A stretch of 64,000 nt of DNA from Roseiarcus sp963721905 (GTDB lineage Bacteria; Pseudomonadota; Alphaproteobacteria; Rhizobiales; Beijerinckiaceae). Below the pieces are notes generated by a model. The model was not told where the DNA came from. It saw only the letters and a program-made list of their open reading frames with translations, and did no database searches. Shown here piece by piece: positions 1-7,534 of this stretch. Position numbers and translations under genes: made by a program. Location of the stretch: assembly GCA_963721905.1 (NCBI GenBank), contig CAVRMF010000012.1:197492-261491 (forward strand). Reading direction: 5' to 3'. Positions within the stretch are counted from its first letter, which is position 1; each line of letters opens with the position of its first letter.

Positions 1-356
1 CCGGCAAGGACGTCGCCACTGATGAGGCCGCTGTCGTGATCGAGCCGCATTTCGATCATCGCCGAACGGGCGGTTGAGACGCGCCCCGTTCGCGCGCCCG
101 CGCCGGGGCCTCCCGTCCGAAACGAAGTCCACGCGGGGCCGAAAGCGCGCCAGCCGGCGAAGCTCGCCGCCATGCCGGCCAGCGCCGCCGCAAAGCCGAC
201 CCGGCCGCGCAACAAGAGCAGTACAGCGCCGATCAGCCCGAGGACGCCCCCGCTGTGGCGCACGAGCCGCGCCGCAGCGGCCGTGTCCATGCGCGCGAAC
301 TGCTTGATTGCCGACAGCAAAAGAAACAGCAATATCAGCCCGATGATGAAATTCAT
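1..356 (-). CDS. DnaJ-domain membrane protein, 3' end outside the window
   Basis: Reading the minus strand from ATG at 356 gives an open frame to the window edge with no stop (118 codons visible). It begins with a hydrophobic segment (MNFIIGLILLFLLLSAIK), has a second hydrophobic stretch around residues 36-50, then an arginine-rich linker, and ends in a TARSAMIEMRLDHDSGLISG motif. In alphaproteobacteria this motif precedes a C-terminal DnaJ domain in small membrane-anchored DnaJ-like proteins. The J-domain itself would lie beyond base 1, so the name rests on the N-terminal half and on position. It lies 90 bp downstream of the vWA gene on the same strand, a common pairing, so an operon is likely. 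Role unknown, presumably co-chaperone activity at the membrane. Confidence 0.72.
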   Translation of the reverse strand, partial: MNFIIGLILLFLLLSAIKQFARMDTAAAARLVRHSGGVLGLIGAVLLLLRGRVGFAAALAGMAASFAGWRAFGPAWTSFRTGGPGAGARTGRVSTARSAMIEMRLDHDSGLISGDVLA

Positions 357-446
357 CGCGGTAACGCTTTCACTGTGGCGCTCGCGCAGCCAACATCTTC
401 GGCCGCAGACTAGGATCACCCTTGCGCGTCAGAAACTACGCCAAAT

Positions 447-1157
447 TCACGATCCCCGCATCTGCGACAGCAGAAGCCTGGCGGCCGGATCGGTGTCGGC
501 CTCGCGGGCGAGCGCCGCATGGCCGCCCGCGGCATAGGCCGCCGCCGCCCGCAGCAGCGATTCGAGACGCGCCGACGCGCCGGCGTCGAAGGCGCTGTAG
601 GCGCCGCCCGTGAGGCGGGCGATCTCGCTGAACGTGCGTCGCGCAGCAGGGTCATTGCCCTCCTGGAACATGAAGGCCTTCACGCCCTGCAGCCCAAGCT
701 CTCCGGCGAGCGCAGCTAGCCTCTCCGGGTTCTCCTCCATCGCGTCGCCGACGAAGACCAGCACGCCGACCTTGGCCCGCTTCGCTTCGTCCCGCACGTG
801 GGCGAGCACCTTGCGGATCTGCGTCTCGCCGCCGCGCACTTCGATCCGACCCATCAGCTCGGCGAGCCCCTGCCCGCCCGACACGAAGTTTGACGCCCGG
901 CACTCGTTGAAGCCGCGGAAATAGACGAGCTGCACCTCGAGCCCACCGAGAACGGCCGCGGCCTGAAACATCCTGGCCTGCAAAGCCTGGGCGAGATCCC
1001 AGGTCGGCTGCCGGCTCATCGTCGCGTCGAGGGCGAAAATGAGCCGTCCGCGCGTTCCCGCGGCCGGGACCGGCGTGCGGCGCGCGGCCTCGACGAAGGC
1101 CGCGATGTCCTCTTTTGGGTTGCGCGGAGCGAGCGGCGCGTCCTTCTTCCTGTCCAT
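447..1157 (-). CDS. von Willebrand factor A domain protein
   Basis: 236 residues. The start at MDRKKDAPLAP is chosen because the frame further upstream codes only low-complexity arginine-rich sequence and overlaps the neighbouring gene. After a short charged N-terminus the protein has a vWA fold: the first strand carries LIFALDATMS (a MIDAS-like D-x-T-x-S, where the classic motif is DxSxS), and a later strand reads VGVLVFVGDAMEENP. The C-terminus is alanine-rich and helical. No signal peptide, so cytosolic. vWA domains bind divalent metal and mediate protein-protein contacts; the partner is unknown. The DnaJ-like membrane protein lies directly downstream, and the two probably act together. 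Confidence 0.8.
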   Translation of the reverse strand: MDRKKDAPLAPRNPKEDIAAFVEAARRTPVPAAGTRGRLIFALDATMSRQPTWDLAQALQARMFQAAAVLGGLEVQLVYFRGFNECRASNFVSGGQGLAELMGRIEVRGGETQIRKVLAHVRDEAKRAKVGVLVFVGDAMEENPERLAALAGELGLQGVKAFMFQEGNDPAARRTFSEIARLTGGAYSAFDAGASARLESLLRAAAAYAAGGHAALAREADTDPAARLLLSQMRGS

Positions 1158-1260
1158 GCCTAATCCCCGAAACTCTCGCTCCTCCTGCTGGCGCAGACGG
1201 CGTTTCTGCCTCAAAACATTGTGCCGAGGGCCCGCCGCCACAAGCAGCCCGCGAACAAAT

Positions 1261-1698
1261 TTACAGGAGCCCCAATCCGGCGAGCTCGCGGCGCATCGCG
1301 TCGGGCATCTCGGCGAAGCCTGGCTGGGCCTCGTCGATGTCAGGCGGAGCCGACTTCGCCTCATAGTAGCGCCAGCCCTGGAAGGCGCGCATCGGACGCG
1401 GCGCGACCGCCACCACCGCGCCGTCGAGCCAGAGCCTGCAGCGGCCGATCCCGTCCGCGTCCATGAACGGCTCGACGCCAACGATCGCCTGCCGGGCCGA
1501 GATCTGGCCCTTGATGACCCAGTAGAGCGAGCCGCCGTCGAGAATGTCGGCGGCTCGCTTCGGCGCCATGCGCGTCACATGCGCGTGGCGCGCCGGCGCG
1601 CTGCGGCGCCTGGCCTCGGCCATCCGCGCCGCCATCCATTGCCTGAGGTCGTCGAGCGAGTCCGCGCCGACGCAGAGTTTGACGAGGTGGAGGGTCAT
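1261..1698 (-). CDS. DUF1489 family protein
   Basis: 145 residues starting MTLHLVKLCVG. The open frame extends 20 codons further upstream, but the conserved family start is this methionine. The protein matches the DUF1489 family of alphaproteobacteria, including the H-V-T-R-M-x-P-K-R motif after about 45 residues and the conserved stretch with GGSLYWVIKG and RCRLWLDG. No enzymatic motif is apparent and no function is established for the family. It is a single domain without signal peptide or membrane segment. It lies about 100 bp upstream of the vWA gene on the same strand and could belong to that transcription unit. Confidence 0.85.
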   Translation of the reverse strand: MTLHLVKLCVGADSLDDLRQWMAARMAEARRRSAPARHAHVTRMAPKRAADILDGGSLYWVIKGQISARQAIVGVEPFMDADGIGRCRLWLDGAVVAVAPRPMRAFQGWRYYEAKSAPPDIDEAQPGFAEMPDAMRRELAGLGLL

Positions 1699-1843
1699 GG
1701 GCGCAAACCATAGCAGACGGGCGCGGCAAGCTTCGAGCGCGGTCCGATCGATACCCACCGCCTCGCAGCCGGACAGGCCGAACTCGGCCCGGGCCCTTGC
1801 GCCGTTCGAAACGCGCCTCTGCAGAGCGAATTACCGTAGGCCC

Positions 1844-1859
1844 TGTGACCGCGATCACA
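1844..1859. promoter_or_regulatory. CRP/FNR-type operator palindrome
   Basis: The bases read TGTGACCGCGATCACA: perfect TGTGA and TCACA half-sites separated by six bases, exactly the spacing of the classic CRP consensus. The centre lies about 96 bp upstream of the ATG of the LCAT-like lipase at 1948, a position where a CRP-family activator could work. The divergent DUF1489 gene starts about 145 bp away on the other side. No convincing -35/-10 pair was identified. Confidence 0.5.
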
Positions 1860-1947
1860 TCGGGCGGCCGCGAGAAACGCTATGAATCTCTGCGTCCGGT
1901 CGACGCTCTTTCCGGACCTACAATAATTTACATAACGGGAGGCTCAA

Positions 1948-3306
1948 ATGGACACCATCATTTTCCTGCCGGGCTTTGCGGGATCAAGTCTGTCGCTAAA
2001 CGAAAGCGAAGTCTGGCCGCCAACTCTTCTCGAATACATTTTCGGGTACAACCGCTTGGCCCAATTGACGGACCCAGGCGTGGCTGTCAAGGGCGTGATT
2101 GATTCCGCGTCCTGCTATCCAGTCTATCAACCGATCGAAGACGATCTCGACGCAATCGTCGCTGGATTGAACGCCAACGGCGGCAACGTAACGAAGATCG
2201 ACTTCCCCTTCGACTGGCGCAAGGATATCTTGAACATCACAACGCCGCTCCTCGCCGAAACGATCGCCGGATGTTACGCCAACGGCTCGCGATCGATTAC
2301 TCTCGTTTGTCATTCAATTGGCGGTTTAATCGCCCGCTTGCTTCTGGAAAGCGGCACGTATAACAACGAGATCTGGTTTTCCAGTATTAATCAGTTCGTC
2401 GGCATTTGCAACCCGCACCACGGCGCCCCGTCGGTGCTGACGGAAGCGCTTGGCCTATCGGGCTTTTTCGGCATTTCAGCGAGCGACATGCCCAGTCTCG
2501 CCTCCGACCCGCGCTATCCGGGCGGCTGCGAGGGCCTGCCGGCTCCGGACTATAACCGGTTGAGACAGCAGCCGGGAAACGTGCCGCTCGACATCTACAC
2601 GCCCGCGGTCGACGCGCAATTTGGGCTCGGCGTGCAGGACGTTGGGGACGCTCAGGCTTCGTTTGGGGCATTGGATATCAGCAAAAAGCCTACGTCAGTG
2701 GAATATTTCCTCATTGCAGGGACCCAGCAGCAGACCATCGAGCAGGTCGACGTCTCCGACGCATCCTTCTCGTTCGAGCAAGACTATGTCGGCGACGGGA
2801 CCGTCCCGCTTTGGAGCGCCGCACCGGGGCCCATGTCGGCATTCGTTACGCCCGGAGACCATCTCGGCGTCATGAAGACGGGACCTTTCCGTCAATATCT
2901 CTATCAAATCCTGACAGGTGGGCAGGTCATGGCTTCGGCTTATGCCGTCACGCCGGTGGTCGCGCTATCGTTGCACAAGCAGCTTTTCGCGCCCGGCGAA
3001 ATGATGTCCGTCCTCGTCATTCCCGACACGCCCGCCAATAAGATCAACGGCAAGTTGCGACTGAGCAGAGCTGTGGGCAATTCTGCAAACGCGTTCGCGC
3101 GCTTCAGCGCCGGACGGGTGGTGCGATACACTGGACACGACACCACGCACCTGTCGATGCACATGAAGGCGCCGTCTCAGCCCGGGGCCTATCGCCTGAC
3201 ATTCGAAGAGGGCAGTCACCTGAGCACCGACGTGACGTCGGCGGCGTTCGTGGTCAGCAAAGTCGCAGCGCCGCGCCTGCAGAGAAGGGTGGCGCGGAAG
3301 CTCTAG
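1948..3306 (+). CDS. LCAT-like lipase/acyltransferase (alpha/beta hydrolase)
   Basis: 452 residues. The start has a strong ribosome site (GGGAGG at 1937-1942). The fold is an alpha/beta hydrolase of the lecithin:cholesterol acyltransferase type. It opens with the oxyanion loop IIFLPGFAGSSL and has the nucleophile elbow CHSIGG with Ser123. The acid is in GDGTVPLWS (Asp283) and the histidine in TPGDHLGVM (His305). These three form the expected Ser-Asp-His triad in order. The C-terminal 130 residues look like a beta-rich accessory domain. There is no signal peptide, so the location is unclear. Likely reaction: hydrolysis or transfer of acyl groups of phospholipids or other esters. The upstream CRP-type palindrome may regulate it. 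It converges with the MetE-like gene, with a 14-bp gap. Confidence 0.75.
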   Translation: MDTIIFLPGFAGSSLSLNESEVWPPTLLEYIFGYNRLAQLTDPGVAVKGVIDSASCYPVYQPIEDDLDAIVAGLNANGGNVTKIDFPFDWRKDILNITTPLLAETIAGCYANGSRSITLVCHSIGGLIARLLLESGTYNNEIWFSSINQFVGICNPHHGAPSVLTEALGLSGFFGISASDMPSLASDPRYPGGCEGLPAPDYNRLRQQPGNVPLDIYTPAVDAQFGLGVQDVGDAQASFGALDISKKPTSVEYFLIAGTQQQTIEQVDVSDASFSFEQDYVGDGTVPLWSAAPGPMSAFVTPGDHLGVMKTGPFRQYLYQILTGGQVMASAYAVTPVVALSLHKQLFAPGEMMSVLVIPDTPANKINGKLRLSRAVGNSANAFARFSAGRVVRYTGHDTTHLSMHMKAPSQPGAYRLTFEEGSHLSTDVTSAAFVVSKVAAPRLQRRVARKL

Positions 3307-3320
3307 CGAGTCGTTCGGCC

Positions 3321-4349
3321 CTACTTCGCCTCCAGTTCAGTGCGCACGATGCGCGCGCCTTCGACCATCGCCTTCATCTTGCCGAAGGCGGAGTCGCGCG
3401 GCAGGTATTTGAGGCCGCAGTCGGGGGCGACGATGATGTCTTCGGGCTTCCGGTAGGCGAGCGCGCGGCGGATGCGCGTGGCGACGGTCTCGGGCGTCTC
3501 GACCTCGGGCGTCGAGAGGTCGAGCACGCCGAGAATGATCGTCTTGTCCGGCAGGTCCTTCAGCACGGCGCAGTCGAGATTGGACTGCGCGGTCTCGATC
3601 GAAACCTGGCGGCAACGGCAGCCCTTGAGCTGCGACAGGAACGAATAGGCGCTCGGGCGCTGATGGATGATCGCGGCGTAGCCGAAGCAGATATGCACCG
3701 CCGTCACGCCGGTCACACCTTCAAGCGCGCGGTTGAGCGCCGCGAGGCCGTATTCCCCGGCCGGACCGGGCCGCGCCTGCATGTAAGGCTCGTCGATCTG
3801 GACGACATCCGCCCCGGCGGCGAACAGGTCCTTGATCTCGGCGTTGACCGCCGCCGCATAGTCCATCGCCGCCTCGGCGGCCGAGGGAAAATAGTCGTTC
3901 TGCGCCTGCTGGCTCATGGTGAACGGGCCGGGCACGGTCATCTTGACCTTCCGCGTCGTGTGCCGGCGCAAGAACTTGAGATCCTCGACCTCGACCGGAT
4001 GCTTGCGGCGAATGGGTCCAACGATGCGCGGCACGGGATTGGGATGGCCAGAGCGGTCGAGCGCGACGCCAGGATTGTCGATGTCGATCCCTTCGAGCGC
4101 GGTCGCGAAGCGGTTGGAATAGCTCTCACGGCGGATTTCGCCGTCGGTCACGATGTCGAGCCCAGCCTCCTCCTGCGCCTTGATGGCGAGGATCGTCGCG
4201 TCGTCCTGCGCTTCGGCGAGAAAGGGCTCGGGGATGCGCCAAAGCTCCCTCGCCCTCACGCGCGGCGGGAAGCGCCCGGCGAGCTTTGCGCGGTCGATGA
4301 GCCACTCGGGTTGGGCGTAGGACCCGACGAGCGTCGTTGGCAGAAGCAT
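3321..4349 (-). CDS. cobalamin-independent methionine synthase C-domain-like protein
   Basis: 342 residues; start MLLPTTLVGSYAQPEW with GGGAGGAAAG just upstream, preferred over the longer frame. It matches the stand-alone MetE C-terminal (UROD/MetE-like TIM barrel) family. The zinc ligands are all visible: His and Cys in TAVHICFGYAA, Glu in QVSIETAQS and Cys in VAPDCGLKY. The substrate loop GPFTMSQQAQ and VVQIDEPYMQ are also conserved. At about half the length of full MetE it lacks the N-terminal duplication. Family members transfer methyl or alkyl groups to a zinc-bound thiolate: methionine synthesis from a methyl donor other than polyglutamyl methyl-THF, or alkyl-thiol chemistry related to epoxyalkane:CoM transferase. 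The substrate cannot be read from sequence. Confidence 0.8.
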   Translation of the reverse strand: MLLPTTLVGSYAQPEWLIDRAKLAGRFPPRVRARELWRIPEPFLAEAQDDATILAIKAQEEAGLDIVTDGEIRRESYSNRFATALEGIDIDNPGVALDRSGHPNPVPRIVGPIRRKHPVEVEDLKFLRRHTTRKVKMTVPGPFTMSQQAQNDYFPSAAEAAMDYAAAVNAEIKDLFAAGADVVQIDEPYMQARPGPAGEYGLAALNRALEGVTGVTAVHICFGYAAIIHQRPSAYSFLSQLKGCRCRQVSIETAQSNLDCAVLKDLPDKTIILGVLDLSTPEVETPETVATRIRRALAYRKPEDIIVAPDCGLKYLPRDSAFGKMKAMVEGARIVRTELEAK

Positions 4350-4460
4350 GCTTTCCTCCCCCCCGGCGCGCTTGCGCCGGGCGCCGATCTTGCGCTGATC
4401 CTGCGCCCGTCCGCTCTCTGCTACAAGGCCGCCGCGAGGCAAGGTCAGCTACCACCTAGC

Positions 4461-4477
4461 CAAGGGCGTTGCCCTTG
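4461..4477. repeat. short perfect inverted repeat upstream of the unknown 539-aa gene
   Basis: CAAGGGC and GCCCTTG are separated by GTT, forming a 7-bp perfect stem about 80 bp upstream of the chosen ATG at 4559. It could be an operator or hairpin in the 5' leader, or mark the edge of a mobile unit. No matching copy was seen downstream of the gene. Confidence 0.35.
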
Positions 4478-4558
4478 ATATCCCTGCGGCTCCTGAACGG
4501 GGGCGCGGGAGCTGGAGATGTCGGCTACCTTGCCGAGTTCACCTCGGCGGGGCCTTCC

Positions 4559-6178
4559 ATGAACGCCTTCTATGAGCACCACAAGGACAGCATTCGCTTT
4601 CACTATCGCTGCTTCGACCGGATCCTGCTCAACGGATTGATCCAGCCGTTTCAGCAGCCCGAAAGGGTCATTGGGTTTTTCGACGCCTACCGACATTTGT
4701 ACCCGGTGAGCCGGGGCACGTTGCATGGCATTGCCGATCGCTTTCAGCAGTGGCTGAAGCAGTGGTCGGAGAAGCGCAACGTTCCAGTCCTGGAGGCGCC
4801 GAAGGGCCGCCGCGACGAGTTCGTCGAACCGTACTTCAAAGACGCCAAGCCCGACGAGGTCGTCGCCGTACTGAAGGCCCGCGAGCCGGCACGCATTATG
4901 ATCGCCATCGGCGACAGGACGGCAAACCGCTGGCATCTGCAATTTGCTGAACGCTGGGTTGTGCAATTCAACTTCTATGTCAACGACGAGCGATGGGGCC
5001 GCATGTTCGTGCGCATGTGCCCCTACCTGCCGTTCTCGGCGCGGATCTGCCTCAACCAGCACCATTGGCTGGCAAACCGCATGCGCGAGGAGGGCATCGA
5101 CTTTCAGCAATGCTCGAACGCTTTCATGCGGTGCGCCAGACCCGAGCGCCTGCAAGAACTGGCCGACGAGCTAAGCGCTCGCGACCTCGTCATCTGCGGC
5201 CAGAAGTGGCTCGCCTGCTTCACGCCGTTCTTTACCCCAGCGGAACGAGAACACGCCGGCTGCCATCATCGGCTGTTCTTCGCCCAGACCGAGTTCTGCG
5301 ACAATCTCGTCTTCCATCGTCGCGCCGCGCTCGACAAGCTCGGCGAACGGCTCCTCGACGCCAATCGGACCATCGGCCAGCCAAACAAGATCACCACGAT
5401 CTTCGGCCACAAGGTCACCAAGCTGCACCACGGCAAGCTGCAAACCGAGATCGAGCACATGGACCTCGCCAACCCGGTCATTCGCAGCCATTATCGCAAC
5501 GGCTTCATCAAGCAGTACGTGCGCGATCACCTCATCCTGCGCACCGAGGCCTCGACCAACAACGTCACCGATTACGGCGTCAGGAAGGCCGTCGACAACC
5601 TGCCGGCCCTGCGCACCACCCTCTCGGCAATCAACGACAATTACTTGAACGTGCAGCAGGACATCGTCGAGACGTTCCTTGATCGAGGGCAATTGCGAAA
5701 GCTGGCACAACCGACGATCACCGCCGCCGGAAAGCGCATTCCCGGCCTTAAGCTCGACAATCCGCGGCAACTCGCGCTCATGCACGCTCTCGTGCGCTTC
5801 AGCCACATCGCGGCCGGCAACAGCTTCACGACTGCCGAACTTCACCCCAGAGTCGTCGACGCCCTCGGCTCCGGCGCCGATCGCTACACCCTCGCTTCGC
5901 TGCGCTACGATCTTTCAAAACTTCGCGCCAAGGGCCTCGTCGAAAAGCTGCCGCACTCGCGCCGCTACCGGCTCCTTCCCAACGGCTACTCGATCTGCCT
6001 CGTCTTCCTGAAGCTCTTCGAACGCGTCTACGCCCCGCTGACCGCCGGCCTCCTCTCGCCCATCAAGGCCGACGCCAGGCTCCACAGCCAACACCGGTCC
6101 CAACTCGACCGCCTCTACCAGCGCGTCGTCGACGATCTCGACAAGCTCATTCAAGCCATCGGCCTCAAAGCCGCATGA
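4559..6178 (+). CDS. large protein of unknown function with C-terminal winged-helix-like region
   Basis: 539 residues from MNAFYEHHKDS; the frame is open 30 codons further up, but that part looks non-conserved. I do not recognise a named family. What can be seen: a basic, aromatic-rich soluble protein with no signal peptide or membrane helix. It has a His/Cys cluster AGCHHRLFFAQTEFCDN near the middle, conserved-looking motifs NRTIGQPNKITTIFG and NPVIRSHYRNGFIKQYVRDH, and a C-terminal part (SLRYDLSKLRAKGLVEK followed by RRYRLLPNGY) typical of a winged helix-turn-helix. From memory, close relatives occur in many bacteria as isolated genes annotated only as hypothetical, which suggests horizontal spread. 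It sits alone between a MetE-like gene and a P450 gene, each on the other strand. A nucleic-acid role or mobile-gene role is inference. Confidence 0.6.
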   Translation: MNAFYEHHKDSIRFHYRCFDRILLNGLIQPFQQPERVIGFFDAYRHLYPVSRGTLHGIADRFQQWLKQWSEKRNVPVLEAPKGRRDEFVEPYFKDAKPDEVVAVLKAREPARIMIAIGDRTANRWHLQFAERWVVQFNFYVNDERWGRMFVRMCPYLPFSARICLNQHHWLANRMREEGIDFQQCSNAFMRCARPERLQELADELSARDLVICGQKWLACFTPFFTPAEREHAGCHHRLFFAQTEFCDNLVFHRRAALDKLGERLLDANRTIGQPNKITTIFGHKVTKLHHGKLQTEIEHMDLANPVIRSHYRNGFIKQYVRDHLILRTEASTNNVTDYGVRKAVDNLPALRTTLSAINDNYLNVQQDIVETFLDRGQLRKLAQPTITAAGKRIPGLKLDNPRQLALMHALVRFSHIAAGNSFTTAELHPRVVDALGSGADRYTLASLRYDLSKLRAKGLVEKLPHSRRYRLLPNGYSICLVFLKLFERVYAPLTAGLLSPIKADARLHSQHRSQLDRLYQRVVDDLDKLIQAIGLKAA

Positions 6179-6226
6179 CCGCCGCCCCAACGCGAACGGA
6201 ATCCTCGTTACAGGCGCAATAACGGT

Positions 6227-7468
6227 CTAAACCGTAATGCGCACGGGCAGTTCGGTTATGCCGTGGACGAATGACGAGTAGAGCCGTTTCGGCTCGCCAA
6301 CGACATCGATCTTGGGAAAGCGCTGCAGGATCTCCTCCCACAGAATCTTCAGCTGCATTTCGGCGAGGTTCTTGCCCAAGCAGCGGTGAATGCCGAAGCC
6401 GAACGAGAGATGCTGCCGCGGCCGGGGGCGATCAATGATGAAGCGATCGGGCTCCTCGATCGCCTCTTCGTCGCGGTTGCCGGAGATGTACCACATGGCA
6501 ATCTTGTCGCCCTGGCGGATCGCCTGGCCGCCAATCTCCGCGTCGACGAGCGCGGTGCGGCGCATATAGGCGAGCGGCGTCTGGTAGCGGATGATTTCCG
6601 GCACCATCGAGTCCACGAGCTCGGGTTTGGCGCAGAGCTTCGCGAACTCTTCGGGATTCTGGCTCAGAAACAACACGCCGCCGCTCATCGAATTGCGGGT
6701 CGTGTCGTTGCCGCCGACGATTAGCAGAAGGAGGTTGCCGAGATATTCGCGCGGGCTCATGTTTCGCGTCGCTTCGCCATGGGCGAGCATTGAGATGAGG
6801 TCGGGCCGCGGCTCCGCGTTGACCCGTTCGTTCCACAGCTTCGTGAAATAGCCGAGGCACTCGGCGAAAACCTGCTCGCGCTGCTCTTCGCTTTCGATGA
6901 GGCCGCCCGGGTAGGGAACGGCAGTCCCGCAGTCCGACCAGTAACTCAGTTTGCGCCGGTCCTCGAATGGAAAGTCGAACAGCGTCGCCAGCATCTGGAC
7001 GGTCAATTCGATCGAGACCCTGTCCACCCAGTTGAATGTTTCGCCGCGCGGCAAACCGTCGAGCAGCTTGCGGACGCGGCCTCGGATCAGGCCCTCAAAA
7101 TTGGCGAGATTCCCCGGCGAGACGATCGGTTGAACCACCTTGCGCTCGTCTTCATGCTTGGGCGGGTCCATTGCGATGAACATCGGCAGTTCGGTTCCAG
7201 GCGGCCTGTCCCGGAGGGCAATGCCGTCGGCCGACGAGAACGCCCGGTGCTTCACCTCGGTGTCGACGATGTCCTTATATTTGGTCACCGACCAATAGGG
7301 TCCGAGCGGGCTTTCCTTGCAGTAATGCACGGGGGCGTCTCGGCGCAGGCGTCGGAAATAGTGCTGCCAGACGTCCTGCTGATACAGGCCAGGATCGCTG
7401 ACGTCGAACTGATCGAGCGGGATCTGTTCCGCAAGCGCGGCGTGGTCAACGGCGGTTGAATTGTCCAT
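6227..7468 (-). CDS. cytochrome P450, CYP153-type alkane/fatty-acid omega-hydroxylase
   Basis: 413 residues with a good Shine-Dalgarno (GAGGACAGG) before ATG. All P450 landmarks are present: I-helix GGNDTT (252-257) with the acid-alcohol pair, ExxR at 291-294 (EIIR), and the haem loop SFGFGIHRCLGK with Cys363 as thiolate ligand. Stretches such as IAMDPPKHEDERKVV, VGGNDTTRNSMSGG and YSSFVHGITELPVRI closely resemble the bacterial CYP153 family, which hydroxylates the terminal carbon of medium-chain alkanes and fatty acids. It is soluble, class I, and needs a ferredoxin and reductase; neither gene is adjacent, so it must use partners from elsewhere. It is separate from the mcc gene downstream (67-bp gap). 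Confidence 0.85.
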   Translation of the reverse strand: MDNSTAVDHAALAEQIPLDQFDVSDPGLYQQDVWQHYFRRLRRDAPVHYCKESPLGPYWSVTKYKDIVDTEVKHRAFSSADGIALRDRPPGTELPMFIAMDPPKHEDERKVVQPIVSPGNLANFEGLIRGRVRKLLDGLPRGETFNWVDRVSIELTVQMLATLFDFPFEDRRKLSYWSDCGTAVPYPGGLIESEEQREQVFAECLGYFTKLWNERVNAEPRPDLISMLAHGEATRNMSPREYLGNLLLLIVGGNDTTRNSMSGGVLFLSQNPEEFAKLCAKPELVDSMVPEIIRYQTPLAYMRRTALVDAEIGGQAIRQGDKIAMWYISGNRDEEAIEEPDRFIIDRPRPRQHLSFGFGIHRCLGKNLAEMQLKILWEEILQRFPKIDVVGEPKRLYSSFVHGITELPVRITV

Positions 7469-7534
7469 CCTGTCCTCACCCCCGGTCTGACGACATTCTG
7501 TTCCTGGCGTAGGGCGTTAGCAAGGCGAGGCGGA

